Source: a virus. From it: 53,195 nucleotides of DNA. Of the stretch, positions 7,532-15,772 are shown in pieces. The notes beneath the pieces were generated by a model, which was not told where the DNA came from, did no database searches, and worked only from the letters and a program-made list of their open reading frames with translations. The position numbers were made by a program, and so were the translations under genes. Position 1 is the stretch's first letter; the number at the start of each line of letters is the position of its first letter. The stretch covers positions 1 to 53,195 of IMG/VR virus record IMGVR_UViG_3300020202_000090; one strand, 5' to 3'.

Positions 7532-9157
7532 ATGGTTTTTAATCTACCCCCCCTAGATTACCCATATTTGGCCCACCTGTTCATTATTTCCATAACCTAT
7601 TTTATCACATGGGGATACATAATTTTCTCTAAGACTTCCTTCTTAATTGACGATCAGGACGGGTTAGAGAGATTCAATGATAGGTGGGACGGGGAAAAGG
7701 TCATCAATACTTACGAACATGACGAAAATGGCATTAAAACGTCCTATAACAATATTTCTTACAATCCTAGGGTTGGGCTCCCCGGTAGCGTTATAAGATG
7801 GCTCAGGCTCAATCTAGGCAAAAAATTCACGGTAATAGGGAAGAACTCCAAAGGCCACGAGGTCTTCGGGTACGTTCAGAGTCCAAGAAGGCACCACGCG
7901 ATCTCTTTCATTGTTCATTTTGCGAACGTTATTTTAACTTACTTCTTTTTAGCTCGGATCTTTGATCCCACATTAGCTTTCCTATCAACCTTACTATTTG
8001 TAGTTCATCCCGTAACTTGTCAAGCTGTTGCCTGGATCTCTGGAATCGGTTATCTCCAGTGCTTATTCTTTGCATTGGTTTCCTTTCACATTGCCTTATC
8101 CAACCCCAATCCCTACCTCCTCATGCCGGGAGTTTTTTTCTCCTCACTACTCTCGGCATGGGGACTCTTCTCAGGGGCATTTAATTTCATTCCACTTCTA
8201 TTAATAGGAAAGTTTGAAGCTGGGATCATTGCATCTTTAATTTTATTCGTTGCTTTCTTTCAGTTCGGGAAGGGGTTTGTGACCCGTCGAGTATCCGAGT
8301 TTAAAAAACAGAACATGGCACGTTCCACCTTCCTCAATCCGCGTAAGCCCATCGTCATGATAAAGACGCTCTGGTACTACCTCCGGTTGGTCATATTCCC
8401 TAAAAGACTCGGTTTGTTTCATAGCTGGGGCTACCACTATGACGAGAAACTCGAACGTATTGATGGATTATTTTGGAAGGGTCTTCTGAGCCTTGTCATT
8501 CTGATATCTCTCGCAATTCTTGGGCCATATGCAGTAACTTTTGGCATTGTCTGGTTCATTACCTATCTCCTCGTTTTTTCTAACTTTATGACAGCCATGC
8601 AGTTTGTGGTGGATCGGTATGTCTTTATTTCCTCTTTGGGATTCTGCATTGTGGCATCGTATTACTTACAAGACTATCCGGTAATCTTTAGTTTTGTCCT
8701 AGGTATTTTCCTGATGCGTACCTTGGTTCATCTTCCGACCTTTAAAAACCTTGTTTCATTCTATAAATCCAATATTGAAAACTTTCCTGATTCTGAAGTG
8801 GCTTATGGGAACCTAGGAGTTACGCTTCATCATGAAGGTAAGACTGGTTCAGCCATGGACCATTGGACTGAATCTGCAAAAATCAATCCTTACTATGACG
8901 TTCCTCATTACAACATGTACCAGGTCTACCGAATGAGTGGAATGCTTCAACAAGCTAAAGATGAATTAAACAAATGCTTAAATTCTAAAACGGTTCATTT
9001 CCCAGAAATGTGGTCTAAGGAAATGGAAGGTTTAGAAAAAACAATGGCGATTCAGTCTCGTAAGAATGAAATTAACAACGAGATTAATAAGTACTTTGCT
9101 GAAGGTAATTTTGAAAAAATGTCGGAACTTAAGAAAGAGATGGAGAATCTTAAGTGA
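7532..9157 (+). CDS. GT-C-type membrane glycosyltransferase with TPR tail (TMTC-like)
   Basis: 541 aa. Multiple hydrophobic helices hold LFVVHPVTCQAVAWISG (about residue 158), a signature resembling TMTC/DUF1736 O-mannosyltransferases and bacterial relatives. A near-N-terminal acidic patch (LIDDQDGLERF) fits the first periplasmic loop of GT-C enzymes. After the last helix two TPR-like units follow (SEVAYGNLGVTLHHEGK; YDVPHYNMYQVYRMSG), then a charged tail. These enzymes use lipid-linked sugars at the outer face of the inner membrane. First gene of the operon, probably translated from a leaderless message. Confidence 0.65.
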   Translation: MVFNLPPLDYPYLAHLFIISITYFITWGYIIFSKTSFLIDDQDGLERFNDRWDGEKVINTYEHDENGIKTSYNNISYNPRVGLPGSVIRWLRLNLGKKFTVIGKNSKGHEVFGYVQSPRRHHAISFIVHFANVILTYFFLARIFDPTLAFLSTLLFVVHPVTCQAVAWISGIGYLQCLFFALVSFHIALSNPNPYLLMPGVFFSSLLSAWGLFSGAFNFIPLLLIGKFEAGIIASLILFVAFFQFGKGFVTRRVSEFKKQNMARSTFLNPRKPIVMIKTLWYYLRLVIFPKRLGLFHSWGYHYDEKLERIDGLFWKGLLSLVILISLAILGPYAVTFGIVWFITYLLVFSNFMTAMQFVVDRYVFISSLGFCIVASYYLQDYPVIFSFVLGIFLMRTLVHLPTFKNLVSFYKSNIENFPDSEVAYGNLGVTLHHEGKTGSAMDHWTESAKINPYYDVPHYNMYQVYRMSGMLQQAKDELNKCLNSKTVHFPEMWSKEMEGLEKTMAIQSRKNEINNEINKYFAEGNFEKMSELKKEMENLK

Positions 9158-10062
9158 TTTTTTCCTGCATCATTCCTTGCTCCACTAAAGATTTAAAATC
9201 TCATAAATATAAAGAATTAGTTGATTCCATTCGCGCTCAAGACTTCCCTCAAGATCAGATTGAAATCATCACCGTCACGGAAGGTGATTCAGAGTCTGCT
9301 AAAGGGATTGGTATTAAAATGGCCACGGGAGAGATCTGCGCCATGTTTTGTGCGGATAACTATATCACCGAAAAAGATCTTTTTAACAGAGTTAGATATT
9401 TTCTTCAGTTTAGTTTTTTATCTGCTGTTTATCCGTGGCGTTATTCTTATAAAGAAAATGATAATTCTCTTAATAGATACTTCTCTTTAATCGGAGGGAA
9501 TGATCCGGTTTGTTACTACATAGGAAAGAATGACAGATACCCACATGTAGAAGAGCTTGAAATAAATACAAATTACCCAAAAAGTTTCGGCTGTAACGGT
9601 TTTTTCTACAAGGCTGATCAAATTAAAAATACTAATCTTGATAACTATTATCCAATGGATAACGCTTTAGAAGTTCCAGCTGCAATAAGGGCTTTTCCAT
9701 CATCAGGTATTTGGCATAGAACTTCGGACGATTTAATCAGCTTTTTAAAAAAGAGGTATAAATATGCAAGAGACCTTTACTGTGACCGTACAAATCGACG
9801 GTGGCGTATGCTTGACACAAAAGAAGATTACTGGAACCTTTTCCTCTTTGTCATATTTACTCTTACAGTTATCCAACCTCTTTCGGTCAGCCTCAAAGGA
9901 TTTAGAAAAATCAGAGACTTCGCCTGGTTCTGGCATTGGCCAGTCTGCGTTGGATTCCTCATTACCTACTCGATCTTAACCATTAGAAACCTATTCAAGT
10001 ATGGTGCTTTATTCCAAAAGTCTCCATCGTCATTCCGACATACAAGCGTCCAGACAGCTTAA
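9154..10062 (+). CDS. GT2-like glycosyltransferase, membrane-anchored
   Basis: GTG start overlapping the upstream stop (GTGA). The N-terminus (IFSCIIPCSTKDLKSHKY) and the region IITVTEGDSESAKGIGIKMATGEICAMFCADN correspond to the GT-A fold, with CADN where the usual DxD lies, a possible loss of metal binding. Two C-terminal hydrophobic segments (about residues 225-280) anchor it. The last 13 codons are read out of frame with the start of the next glycosyltransferase, so the 3' end is dual coding. Confidence 0.6.
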   Translation: MIFSCIIPCSTKDLKSHKYKELVDSIRAQDFPQDQIEIITVTEGDSESAKGIGIKMATGEICAMFCADNYITEKDLFNRVRYFLQFSFLSAVYPWRYSYKENDNSLNRYFSLIGGNDPVCYYIGKNDRYPHVEELEINTNYPKSFGCNGFFYKADQIKNTNLDNYYPMDNALEVPAAIRAFPSSGIWHRTSDDLISFLKKRYKYARDLYCDRTNRRWRMLDTKEDYWNLFLFVIFTLTVIQPLSVSLKGFRKIRDFAWFWHWPVCVGFLITYSILTIRNLFKYGALFQKSPSSFRHTSVQTA

Positions 10063-10793
10063 AACGATGTCTAGACAGTCTAAACAAACAGTCCTTCAAA
10101 GATTACGAGGTGATCGTTGAAGGAGAAGAAGGACCGCTTGCAGCCATTCGAAATAAAGGGGCCAGAAGAGCCTCTGGAGAATATATCGTCTTTATTGATG
10201 ACGACGTTTTCACAACTAGAGACTGGCTCAAATCCATTGTTGAAACCTTTGAAAACGAGTCTGTTGATGGCGTGTCAGGACCTGCAATCATGCGGTTACA
10301 GCATAAACGCAACCGGGACCTGTTCCGTTTCCCACGAATCAAATTCTTATACGATTTATTATTTCTTGATGGGCTCGGACGTTTGCCTGGCCATTTCACA
10401 GCCTCGGGCGCTTGGACCACGGGAGCCTCAGAAGCCCTCTGTTCCTACGAAGGAGAAGTCCATTTTCTCGAAGCTTGCAACATGGCTTTTAGGCGTTCTA
10501 CGTTTGAAAAGTTAGGAGGATTTGATGAAACCTACAAAGGTGTCGGTGATTGGTCAGAGCCAGATCTTTGTTTTAGAGCCAGAGCGAACGGATCTCGACT
10601 TTACTTTAATCCACGAGCAAAACTGTACCATGAACCATCCACAAGCGGAGCATTCTTCAAGCGTAACGTGGATTCCAGAAATCGGATGGATAATTACTTG
10701 CTCTTTTCACGGCGCTGGATCAAGCCGTGCTTTAAACACACGCTCTACAAGATCTTCATGACTCTCTACTATGCGATTAAAGCCATTAAATGA
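10011..10793 (+). CDS. GT2 family glycosyltransferase, apparent ATT start
   Basis: The protein begins KVSIVIPTYKRPDSLKRC, the classic GT2 N-terminus, then FIDDDVFTTRDW (DxD) and GGFDETYKGVGDWSEPDLCFRA (acceptor/catalytic ED region). The frame is closed upstream by TAG at 9984, and no ATG, GTG or TTG precedes the GT2 motif; the first usual start (GTG 10110) would delete it. ATT at 10011 gives IPKVSIVIP and a normal 260-aa enzyme. A -1 shift from the upstream gene or a sequence error are alternatives. Probably transfers a hexose or rhamnose to a lipid-linked glycan. Confidence 0.7.
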   Translation: MPKVSIVIPTYKRPDSLKRCLDSLNKQSFKDYEVIVEGEEGPLAAIRNKGARRASGEYIVFIDDDVFTTRDWLKSIVETFENESVDGVSGPAIMRLQHKRNRDLFRFPRIKFLYDLLFLDGLGRLPGHFTASGAWTTGASEALCSYEGEVHFLEACNMAFRRSTFEKLGGFDETYKGVGDWSEPDLCFRARANGSRLYFNPRAKLYHEPSTSGAFFKRNVDSRNRMDNYLLFSRRWIKPCFKHTLYKIFMTLYYAIKAIK

Positions 10794-11346
10794 CACTGTC
10801 ATCATTAAACATGATGCGAATACTGTTTACGACGACAATCCAGAAATTCACAGGATTGTTAAAGAAGGCCTTATCCACATACCGGAAAAGAACTCCATTA
10901 TTAAACGAAGCGAATATGCGGTTGTCGAGATGGTGGGACCGAAATGTAAATTACCTATTTATGCAGGACAAAGAATCGTTCTTAGAAGGTTCTTCGACGA
11001 AAAGAAAGACTCTTACTTTGAATACGATGGGGAACAGTATCGTTTTATTTTAGAACATTACATTACGGGATTGGAGATAGCTATGAAGATTAAGCCAGTC
11101 AAAAGAAATATTCTAGTAAAGATTTTTCAAAAAGATGAGGTTACTCAAGGCGGCATCATTCTTCCTGATACAGCTAAAGAAGAGAAGCATCAAGGAACCG
11201 TAGTTGCCTTAGCGGATGATGTTAAAGAAGATGTCAAAGAAGGGGATACTGTCATCTTTGGAAAGTATGCTGGCGAAGAGATCATGATTTGGAATGTAAA
11301 ACATAAAATGATCTCAGTAGACGATGTGCTTGCGGTGCTTGAATGA
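10771..11346 (+). CDS. tandem GroES-like co-chaperonin (two domains)
   Basis: 191 aa. Residues 1-103 read as one GroES-like barrel (MRLKPLNDTVIIK ... GLIHIPEKN ... YAVVEMVGP ... YAGQRIVLRRF) and 105-191 as a second, more canonical one (KIKPVKRNILVKIF ... GGIILPDTAKEEKHQGTVVALADD ... GDTVIFGKYAGEEI). Met105 (11083) has GGAG upstream, so a single-domain 87-aa form may also be made. Bacterial GroES has one domain of about 95 aa; fused pairs are known for chloroplast Cpn20. The product may replace host GroES during folding of phage proteins, as T4 gp31 does, or help cargo enzymes fold. Confidence 0.8.
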   Translation: MRLKPLNDTVIIKHDANTVYDDNPEIHRIVKEGLIHIPEKNSIIKRSEYAVVEMVGPKCKLPIYAGQRIVLRRFFDEKKDSYFEYDGEQYRFILEHYITGLEIAMKIKPVKRNILVKIFQKDEVTQGGIILPDTAKEEKHQGTVVALADDVKEDVKEGDTVIFGKYAGEEIMIWNVKHKMISVDDVLAVLE

Positions 11347-11576
11347 TCAAAGTTGCCGCTCATTTTTTAATGAACCACGTCGAGCCTTTAATAGACAAAC
11401 TCAGTGACGCCTTATGGTTTATTGATCAAAAAGGTATTCCTATTAATGAAAAGTCCATCAGAAAAGCGTTTAACAAATTAATTGAAAGCCAGCTTGAAAT
11501 CGAGTTTATCAGAGGAATTTTCAATCTAGCTATTGTGATCATTATCTGCTTAACCGTTTACATGATTATTCGATGA
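11343..11576 (+). CDS. small C-tail-anchored membrane protein, 77 aa
   Basis: ATGA overlap with the GroES-like gene. The N-terminal 55 residues are amphipathic (EPLIDKLSDALWFIDQKG) and the last 20 form one membrane helix (IFNLAIVIIICLTVYMIIR). Family not recognised. Its place between GroES and a dolichyl-phosphate-type transferase suggests an accessory subunit for a membrane glycosylation step. Confidence 0.5.
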   Translation: MIKVAAHFLMNHVEPLIDKLSDALWFIDQKGIPINEKSIRKAFNKLIESQLEIEFIRGIFNLAIVIIICLTVYMIIR

Positions 11577-12259
11577 AAGATCTTTCCATAGTTATTCCAG
11601 TATTAAACGAAGATCACTCAGTTGTTGAAAATTTAAGGAAGTCTTTAGTCCGTAAAGGCGCTGAGGTGATTATCGTAGATGACGGTTCTAAAAACCCATT
11701 TCCACATTCGATTAAACACGGGGTTAATTTCGGATACGGATCAGCATTAATGACTGGAATCAAGAATGCTACCAGACCTTTAATCATGACGATCGATGGA
11801 GACGGACAGCATGGTAATGAAGAAGCTAATCGACTTTATAAAGCTTACAAACTTATCGGGGAGCCGGACATGTTAGTTGGTGTTCGGAGAATCAAGAGCG
11901 AGAAATTAGTGAGGTTTCTTGGGAGGAAGTTTCTTAATTGGATCGCTTCCTTGATTTGCATGGTCTGGCTTCCCGACCTTAACTCTGGAGCTAGGATTTT
12001 CAAAAAAGACTTAGCCATTGGTTATTTTCCAATCCTCTGTAAGACATTCTCTTTTACCACAAGCATTACGATTTCCATGATGTGCGATAACTACAGAGTA
12101 GAGTTTTTCCCCATCAGAGTAGAAGACAGAGCCCACGGAAAGAGTCACGTAAACGTGATTAAACACGGATTTATTACTCTTTTTTACATTTTAAGAAACG
12201 GAATTGCTTTAAGAACCAGGAGACTTCGTAGTTGGATCAGGCCCCTTTATTCACGGTAG
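11573..12259 (+). CDS. polyprenyl-phosphate glycosyltransferase (GT2, DPM1/ArnC-like)
   Basis: ATGA overlap with the previous gene. The N-terminus DLSIVIPVLNEDHSV, the nucleotide-binding VIIVDDGSKN, and the metal-binding TIDGDGQH are all intact. LPDLNSGARIFKK and the HGKSHV motif match enzymes that load sugars on undecaprenyl or dolichyl phosphate. There are no C-terminal membrane helices. It probably makes the lipid-linked donor used by the GT-C proteins at 7532 and 18219. Confidence 0.75.
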   Translation: MKDLSIVIPVLNEDHSVVENLRKSLVRKGAEVIIVDDGSKNPFPHSIKHGVNFGYGSALMTGIKNATRPLIMTIDGDGQHGNEEANRLYKAYKLIGEPDMLVGVRRIKSEKLVRFLGRKFLNWIASLICMVWLPDLNSGARIFKKDLAIGYFPILCKTFSFTTSITISMMCDNYRVEFFPIRVEDRAHGKSHVNVIKHGFITLFYILRNGIALRTRRLRSWIRPLYSR

Positions 12260-12783
12260 ACCTGGAAGACTGGAATCATGCCTTACATGTAACCAAGGGT
12301 AAGCATTCAAGTGCACCAATTGTGAAAGATTATCTTTTACCGATTCTTAAGAAGAATAAAGTGAGAGCTATTTTTTACGTTTTGGGAAGATTTAAAAAGG
12401 AAAATGAATCTCTCGTTGAAGCTATAAGTGATGACGGCCACATTATGGGTTCACATGGACACTATCATGACCATAATGAAACCATCACTCCAAGAATTAG
12501 TTATTACACCCATCATTATAGATCTCCTTATTGGGACACAACTCCTATGCCCTGGCCCCCGAGTGGAGGTTTTTTCTTTCGGGCACTTCCGTACGCTTGG
12601 ACTCGGTGGGCTACTTTAAAATCAGGTGTATTTTGGATTCATCCTCATGACTTAGACGAAGAACATCCCAAACTTAAAAATCCATTACTAAATTGGAAGA
12701 GACATGTCGGGCTTAAAACAGCCAGAAAAAAACTAGAGAGACTTTTAAGTGAAGTTAAATTCGGAACACCATCACATAGCTAG
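12232..12783 (+). CDS. NodB-type polysaccharide deacetylase
   Basis: TTG start after AGGAG. Family motifs are visible: TVDLEDW (metal-binding Asp, about residue 10), GSHGHYHDH (metal-binding His pair, about residues 73-81), YRSPYWD and a C-terminal IHPHDLDEEHP. At 183 aa it is shorter than the usual 220-280 aa. Enzymes of this fold remove N-acetyl or O-acetyl groups from glycans using a divalent metal. Confidence 0.75.
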   Translation: MDQAPLFTVDLEDWNHALHVTKGKHSSAPIVKDYLLPILKKNKVRAIFYVLGRFKKENESLVEAISDDGHIMGSHGHYHDHNETITPRISYYTHHYRSPYWDTTPMPWPPSGGFFFRALPYAWTRWATLKSGVFWIHPHDLDEEHPKLKNPLLNWKRHVGLKTARKKLERLLSEVKFGTPSHS

Positions 12784-12895
12784 GACCGATCTTTTACAGG
12801 CTATTTGGATACCTAAACAAAATAAGGTTATTTGGATTAATTACTGTGAATGTGGATGTAAATGGAGGGAAGTATATGAGTCACAACCATCCTAA
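12749..12895 (+). CDS. zinc-knuckle microprotein, 48 aa
   Basis: GTG at 12749 behind a GAGA element; the frame bridges the space between the deacetylase and the methyltransferase, overlapping both. The product contains NKVIWINYCECGCKWRE, a beta-hairpin with C-x-C-G-C. Its smooth coding sequence removes what would be the only gap in the operon. Confidence 0.5.
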   Translation: MKLNSEHHHIARTDLLQAIWIPKQNKVIWINYCECGCKWREVYESQPS

Positions 12896-13625
12896 AGGAA
12901 TAAAGGGCGAACCTCATGAAGAAGAACTTGTCCAAGATTACGTTTCCAGACTCTATCCAAAAAGATACAGCGGAACAGGTTTTCTCTACCACGCGAGAAT
13001 CGTTACAGAGATGCTTGACGGGCTCAAGTTCCGTGATGGACGCCATTCTGACAAAGTGCTTGATGTTGGCTGTGGGATTGGTTTTGTTAGTCAGCTTTAT
13101 CCTAATTTCGATATTACTGGGATCGATATTTCTGAAGGTATGCTTAGTCACAATCCTTATAAATGGATTAAAGCTCCTGCTGAATCTATTCCGTTCCCCG
13201 ATAACACCTTTGATTTTGTTGTATGTCGTAGCTTGTTACATCACTTGGAAGTTCCTTCAGATGGACTTAGAGAAATGGTCCGCGTGCTTAAGCCAGGCGG
13301 AAAGTGGGTCTGCTGGGACCCAAATTATAACCTGCTTTCTGAGAGCTTTAGAGCCGTAGCAAGACTCACTCCGAGGTTTTCTCATATCCACAAGAATTTT
13401 AAGGATAAGGACCTCTACCGTATGATAGAGGAGTCAGGCCTCAAGATCACCTCTAAGAAGTACATCGGTTTTCTCGCTTACCCGTTAATTGGATTTCCAG
13501 ACATTATGAATTTAAATCTACCCATCTGGTTCGGAAGAACGTTAATGGCCATTGATGATTTTATTGGAAAAACGCCATTCAAAGGAATGGCTTGGAGTTT
13601 GATGGTAAAGGCAGAGAAGAAATGA
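12876..13625 (+). CDS. class I SAM-dependent methyltransferase
   Basis: ATG 12876 (MSHNHPKG) has an ideal GGAGG; an in-frame GTG at 12846 is unlikely. Motif I VLDVGCGIGFVSQ, acidic motif ITGIDIS, and post-II FDFVVCRSLLHHLEVPSDGLREMVRVLKPGG are complete, as in UbiE/Methyltransf_11 enzymes. The substrate is not evident; in glycan clusters such enzymes methylate sugars or lipid carriers. Confidence 0.75.
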   Translation: MSHNHPKGIKGEPHEEELVQDYVSRLYPKRYSGTGFLYHARIVTEMLDGLKFRDGRHSDKVLDVGCGIGFVSQLYPNFDITGIDISEGMLSHNPYKWIKAPAESIPFPDNTFDFVVCRSLLHHLEVPSDGLREMVRVLKPGGKWVCWDPNYNLLSESFRAVARLTPRFSHIHKNFKDKDLYRMIEESGLKITSKKYIGFLAYPLIGFPDIMNLNLPIWFGRTLMAIDDFIGKTPFKGMAWSLMVKAEKK

Positions 13626-13771
13626 AATCAGAAAATACACGACTGAATGTAAAAATTCCTAAAGATGTTAAAAAATCAATAAAGATTCACTGTGTAGAAA
13701 ATGGGTTGAGTATAAAGGATTTTACTATTGAGGTTTTTAAAACATACATTCGTGATAAGGCTAATTTATGA
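13622..13771 (+). CDS. ribbon-helix-helix protein, 49 aa (Arc/CopG-like)
   Basis: ATGA overlaps at both ends tie it to its neighbours. The product has the beta-strand/two-helix pattern of Arc-type repressors: TRLNVKIPKDVKKSIKIHC, turn NGLSIKDF, then helix TIEVFKTYIRD. A DNA-binding regulator embedded within the operon could control its own transcription unit or the host; the operator is unknown. Confidence 0.6.
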   Translation: MKSENTRLNVKIPKDVKKSIKIHCVENGLSIKDFTIEVFKTYIRDKANL

Positions 13772-15366
13772 GTTCAATTTACGGTGATAGAGAAGTTCAG
13801 AGAATCGGTAAAACCTTAACCATAGGCCGAGAGCTTGGCTATGAAAAGGTTAAATTGGAGGATCAGGAATTTGATAAATCTCCAAAAGAGATCCGAATCC
13901 TCTTTATTAACCCACCAGTAGATTTCTCGGTTTTTTATGCAGATATGGACTTATCAGACACGAAATCTTCGAGTCCTCCAATTGGCATTCTCCACTTAGC
14001 TTCTATCACAAGAGAGTACGGTTATCAGGTTAAGTTACTCGATGCACACGCGGAAGGTTTGAATATCGAATCTATTATCCAAAGAATAGATGATTTTAAA
14101 CCGGATATTGTCTGTCTTACAGCTATGACCATTATGATTGATGCAGCTGGCGAGATCGCAAAGGCTGTTAAGGAATATAACAAAGAAATTATCACCATGA
14201 TCGGAGGCGTTCATTTAACCGCTGAGCCAAGACTTACACTGGAAGAATATCCACAGTTTGATTTTGGAGTGGTCGGTGAAGGTGAGGTTGTAATTTTAGA
14301 TTTTCTCGATCACCTAAGATTAGGAAAAGACTTGGCTAATGTGAGGTCTTTGGTTTGGAGAAATCATCAAACTAAAGAAATTACAGTCAATCCCAGAAGA
14401 GATTTTTATAAAGACTTAGACCATTTCCCTTTTCCAGCTTTTGACCTTGTTGGTGATAAGCTTTTTTCTCACTATCGTTTAAGTGTTTTTGGAACCAAGC
14501 AATTTAGATCTATAGGATTAGTCACCAGTCGTGGCTGTACAGGGATGTGCTCCTTTTGTGATCTTGGGGTTGTTGGTCGTGGTTACAGAATCATGACTGC
14601 TGAATATTTAATTCAGCATCTTAAAGAACTCCACGCTACTTACGGCGTAAATGACCTTCTTTTCTATGACGACATGTTCACTGGAAATCGAAAACGTCTT
14701 GAAACTTTCTGTAGAGCAATGATCGACGCTGGAACTCCGTTTACTTGGAGCTGCTGTTCCAGAGTTGACTTCGTTCAGTACTTAGAGATTTTAGAACTAA
14801 TGCGAGATGCTGGGTGCCACACCATAGAATTTGGTGTCGAGTCTGGGTGTCAAAGAATCCTAGATTCGATGAGAAAGAACGTCACCAAAGAACGAATAAG
14901 AGAAGTAATCGACAAAGCTACAAAAGCTGGGATTACCACTAAAGCAAATTTTATATTAGGCCATCTCGGAGAAACTCATGACTCCATCATGGAGACTATC
15001 GAGTTTGCCAAATCTTTAAATGTTAATTATGTCCAGCATACACATCTAGTTCCACTTCCTGGGTCTGAGACTTTCGAGCTCGCCAGTAAATATGGAACCT
15101 TTGATCCTAGCTGGAAGAAAATGAACACTCTTTTAATTAACTTCATACCTACTGGAATGACAAGAAAAGATCTTGTTTGGTACTCCAAGAAATTCTGGAG
15201 AAGCTTCTATTTAAGACCAAAAATTGTCTGGCAAGAGTTTAAAAAGATAAAAGGTTTAGAAGACTTAAAAAGGCTTTGGCTAGCAATTAAAAGTTTTTTT
15301 AAGGTTACTTTGTTAAGGAAAAGTTCACTTAGAACACATAGCGGAAAGGTTGGGTTGATTCATTGA
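13768..15366 (+). CDS. B12-binding radical SAM enzyme
   Basis: 532 aa. N-terminal cobalamin-binding Rossmann fold with the DxHxxG motif as DAHAEG (residues 92-97) and GGVHLTAEP. The radical SAM cluster motif is C257-x3-C261-x2-C264 (SRGCTGMCSFCD), then GVESGCQRIL and a C-terminal extension of about 130 residues. Family members do radical methylations, ring rearrangements or C-C chemistry on lipids, antibiotics and sugars. In this cluster a lipid or glycan tailoring step is the best guess. Confidence 0.8.
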   Translation: MSSIYGDREVQRIGKTLTIGRELGYEKVKLEDQEFDKSPKEIRILFINPPVDFSVFYADMDLSDTKSSSPPIGILHLASITREYGYQVKLLDAHAEGLNIESIIQRIDDFKPDIVCLTAMTIMIDAAGEIAKAVKEYNKEIITMIGGVHLTAEPRLTLEEYPQFDFGVVGEGEVVILDFLDHLRLGKDLANVRSLVWRNHQTKEITVNPRRDFYKDLDHFPFPAFDLVGDKLFSHYRLSVFGTKQFRSIGLVTSRGCTGMCSFCDLGVVGRGYRIMTAEYLIQHLKELHATYGVNDLLFYDDMFTGNRKRLETFCRAMIDAGTPFTWSCCSRVDFVQYLEILELMRDAGCHTIEFGVESGCQRILDSMRKNVTKERIREVIDKATKAGITTKANFILGHLGETHDSIMETIEFAKSLNVNYVQHTHLVPLPGSETFELASKYGTFDPSWKKMNTLLINFIPTGMTRKDLVWYSKKFWRSFYLRPKIVWQEFKKIKGLEDLKRLWLAIKSFFKVTLLRKSSLRTHSGKVGLIH

Positions 15367-15590
15367 AAAAAGGATGCGAAATTTGTTTAAAATTTAGAAA
15401 ACAATGTATTCATTATCTACATGCTCTTTTAGAGCATTCCAGGGAAGTTGAGAAAAAATCAAAAAACGGCGTTGGCCACTTAAAAGGGGTTGCATGTTCG
15501 CATAAGCTAGGCGTTGCCTTGGATATGTTGCTTAATTTTAATTTGGGTTGCCATGATTTTGGTGATAAAGAAAAAGAATGTAAATATTAA
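15363..15590 (+). CDS. cysteine-rich small protein, 75 aa
   Basis: TTG start overlapping the preceding stop (TTGA). Cysteines at KKGCEICLK, KQCIHY, VACSHK, LGCHDF and KECKY with histidines could bind zinc or an Fe-S cluster. It lies between two B12 radical SAM genes, so an electron carrier, partner or modified peptide is possible; none can be shown. Confidence 0.55.
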   Translation: MKKGCEICLKFRKQCIHYLHALLEHSREVEKKSKNGVGHLKGVACSHKLGVALDMLLNFNLGCHDFGDKEKECKY

Positions 15591-15772
15591 TGGTAGAAGA
15601 ATTTAATTATTTAAAGAAGTCCATCGGTCCTCCTGGGGAAATGCCGGAAACATGTGGATCTTGTTTTAGCAAGATTTTGCTTCCAGACAAACTAAGCGTT
15701 TCTGTCGGATGGTATTTTGTTAAAGGAAAGTACAAGTGCAACAAATGTCATGGAGATATATTTAACGAATGA
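15590..15772 (+). CDS. zinc-ribbon protein, 60 aa
   Basis: ATG shares a base with the preceding stop (TAATG). Two pairs, CGSC (residue 22) and CNKC (about residue 50), form a ribbon around the beta-strands SVSVGWYFVKGKYKC. It is coupled to the following radical SAM gene by ATGA. Confidence 0.55.
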   Translation: MVEEFNYLKKSIGPPGEMPETCGSCFSKILLPDKLSVSVGWYFVKGKYKCNKCHGDIFNE

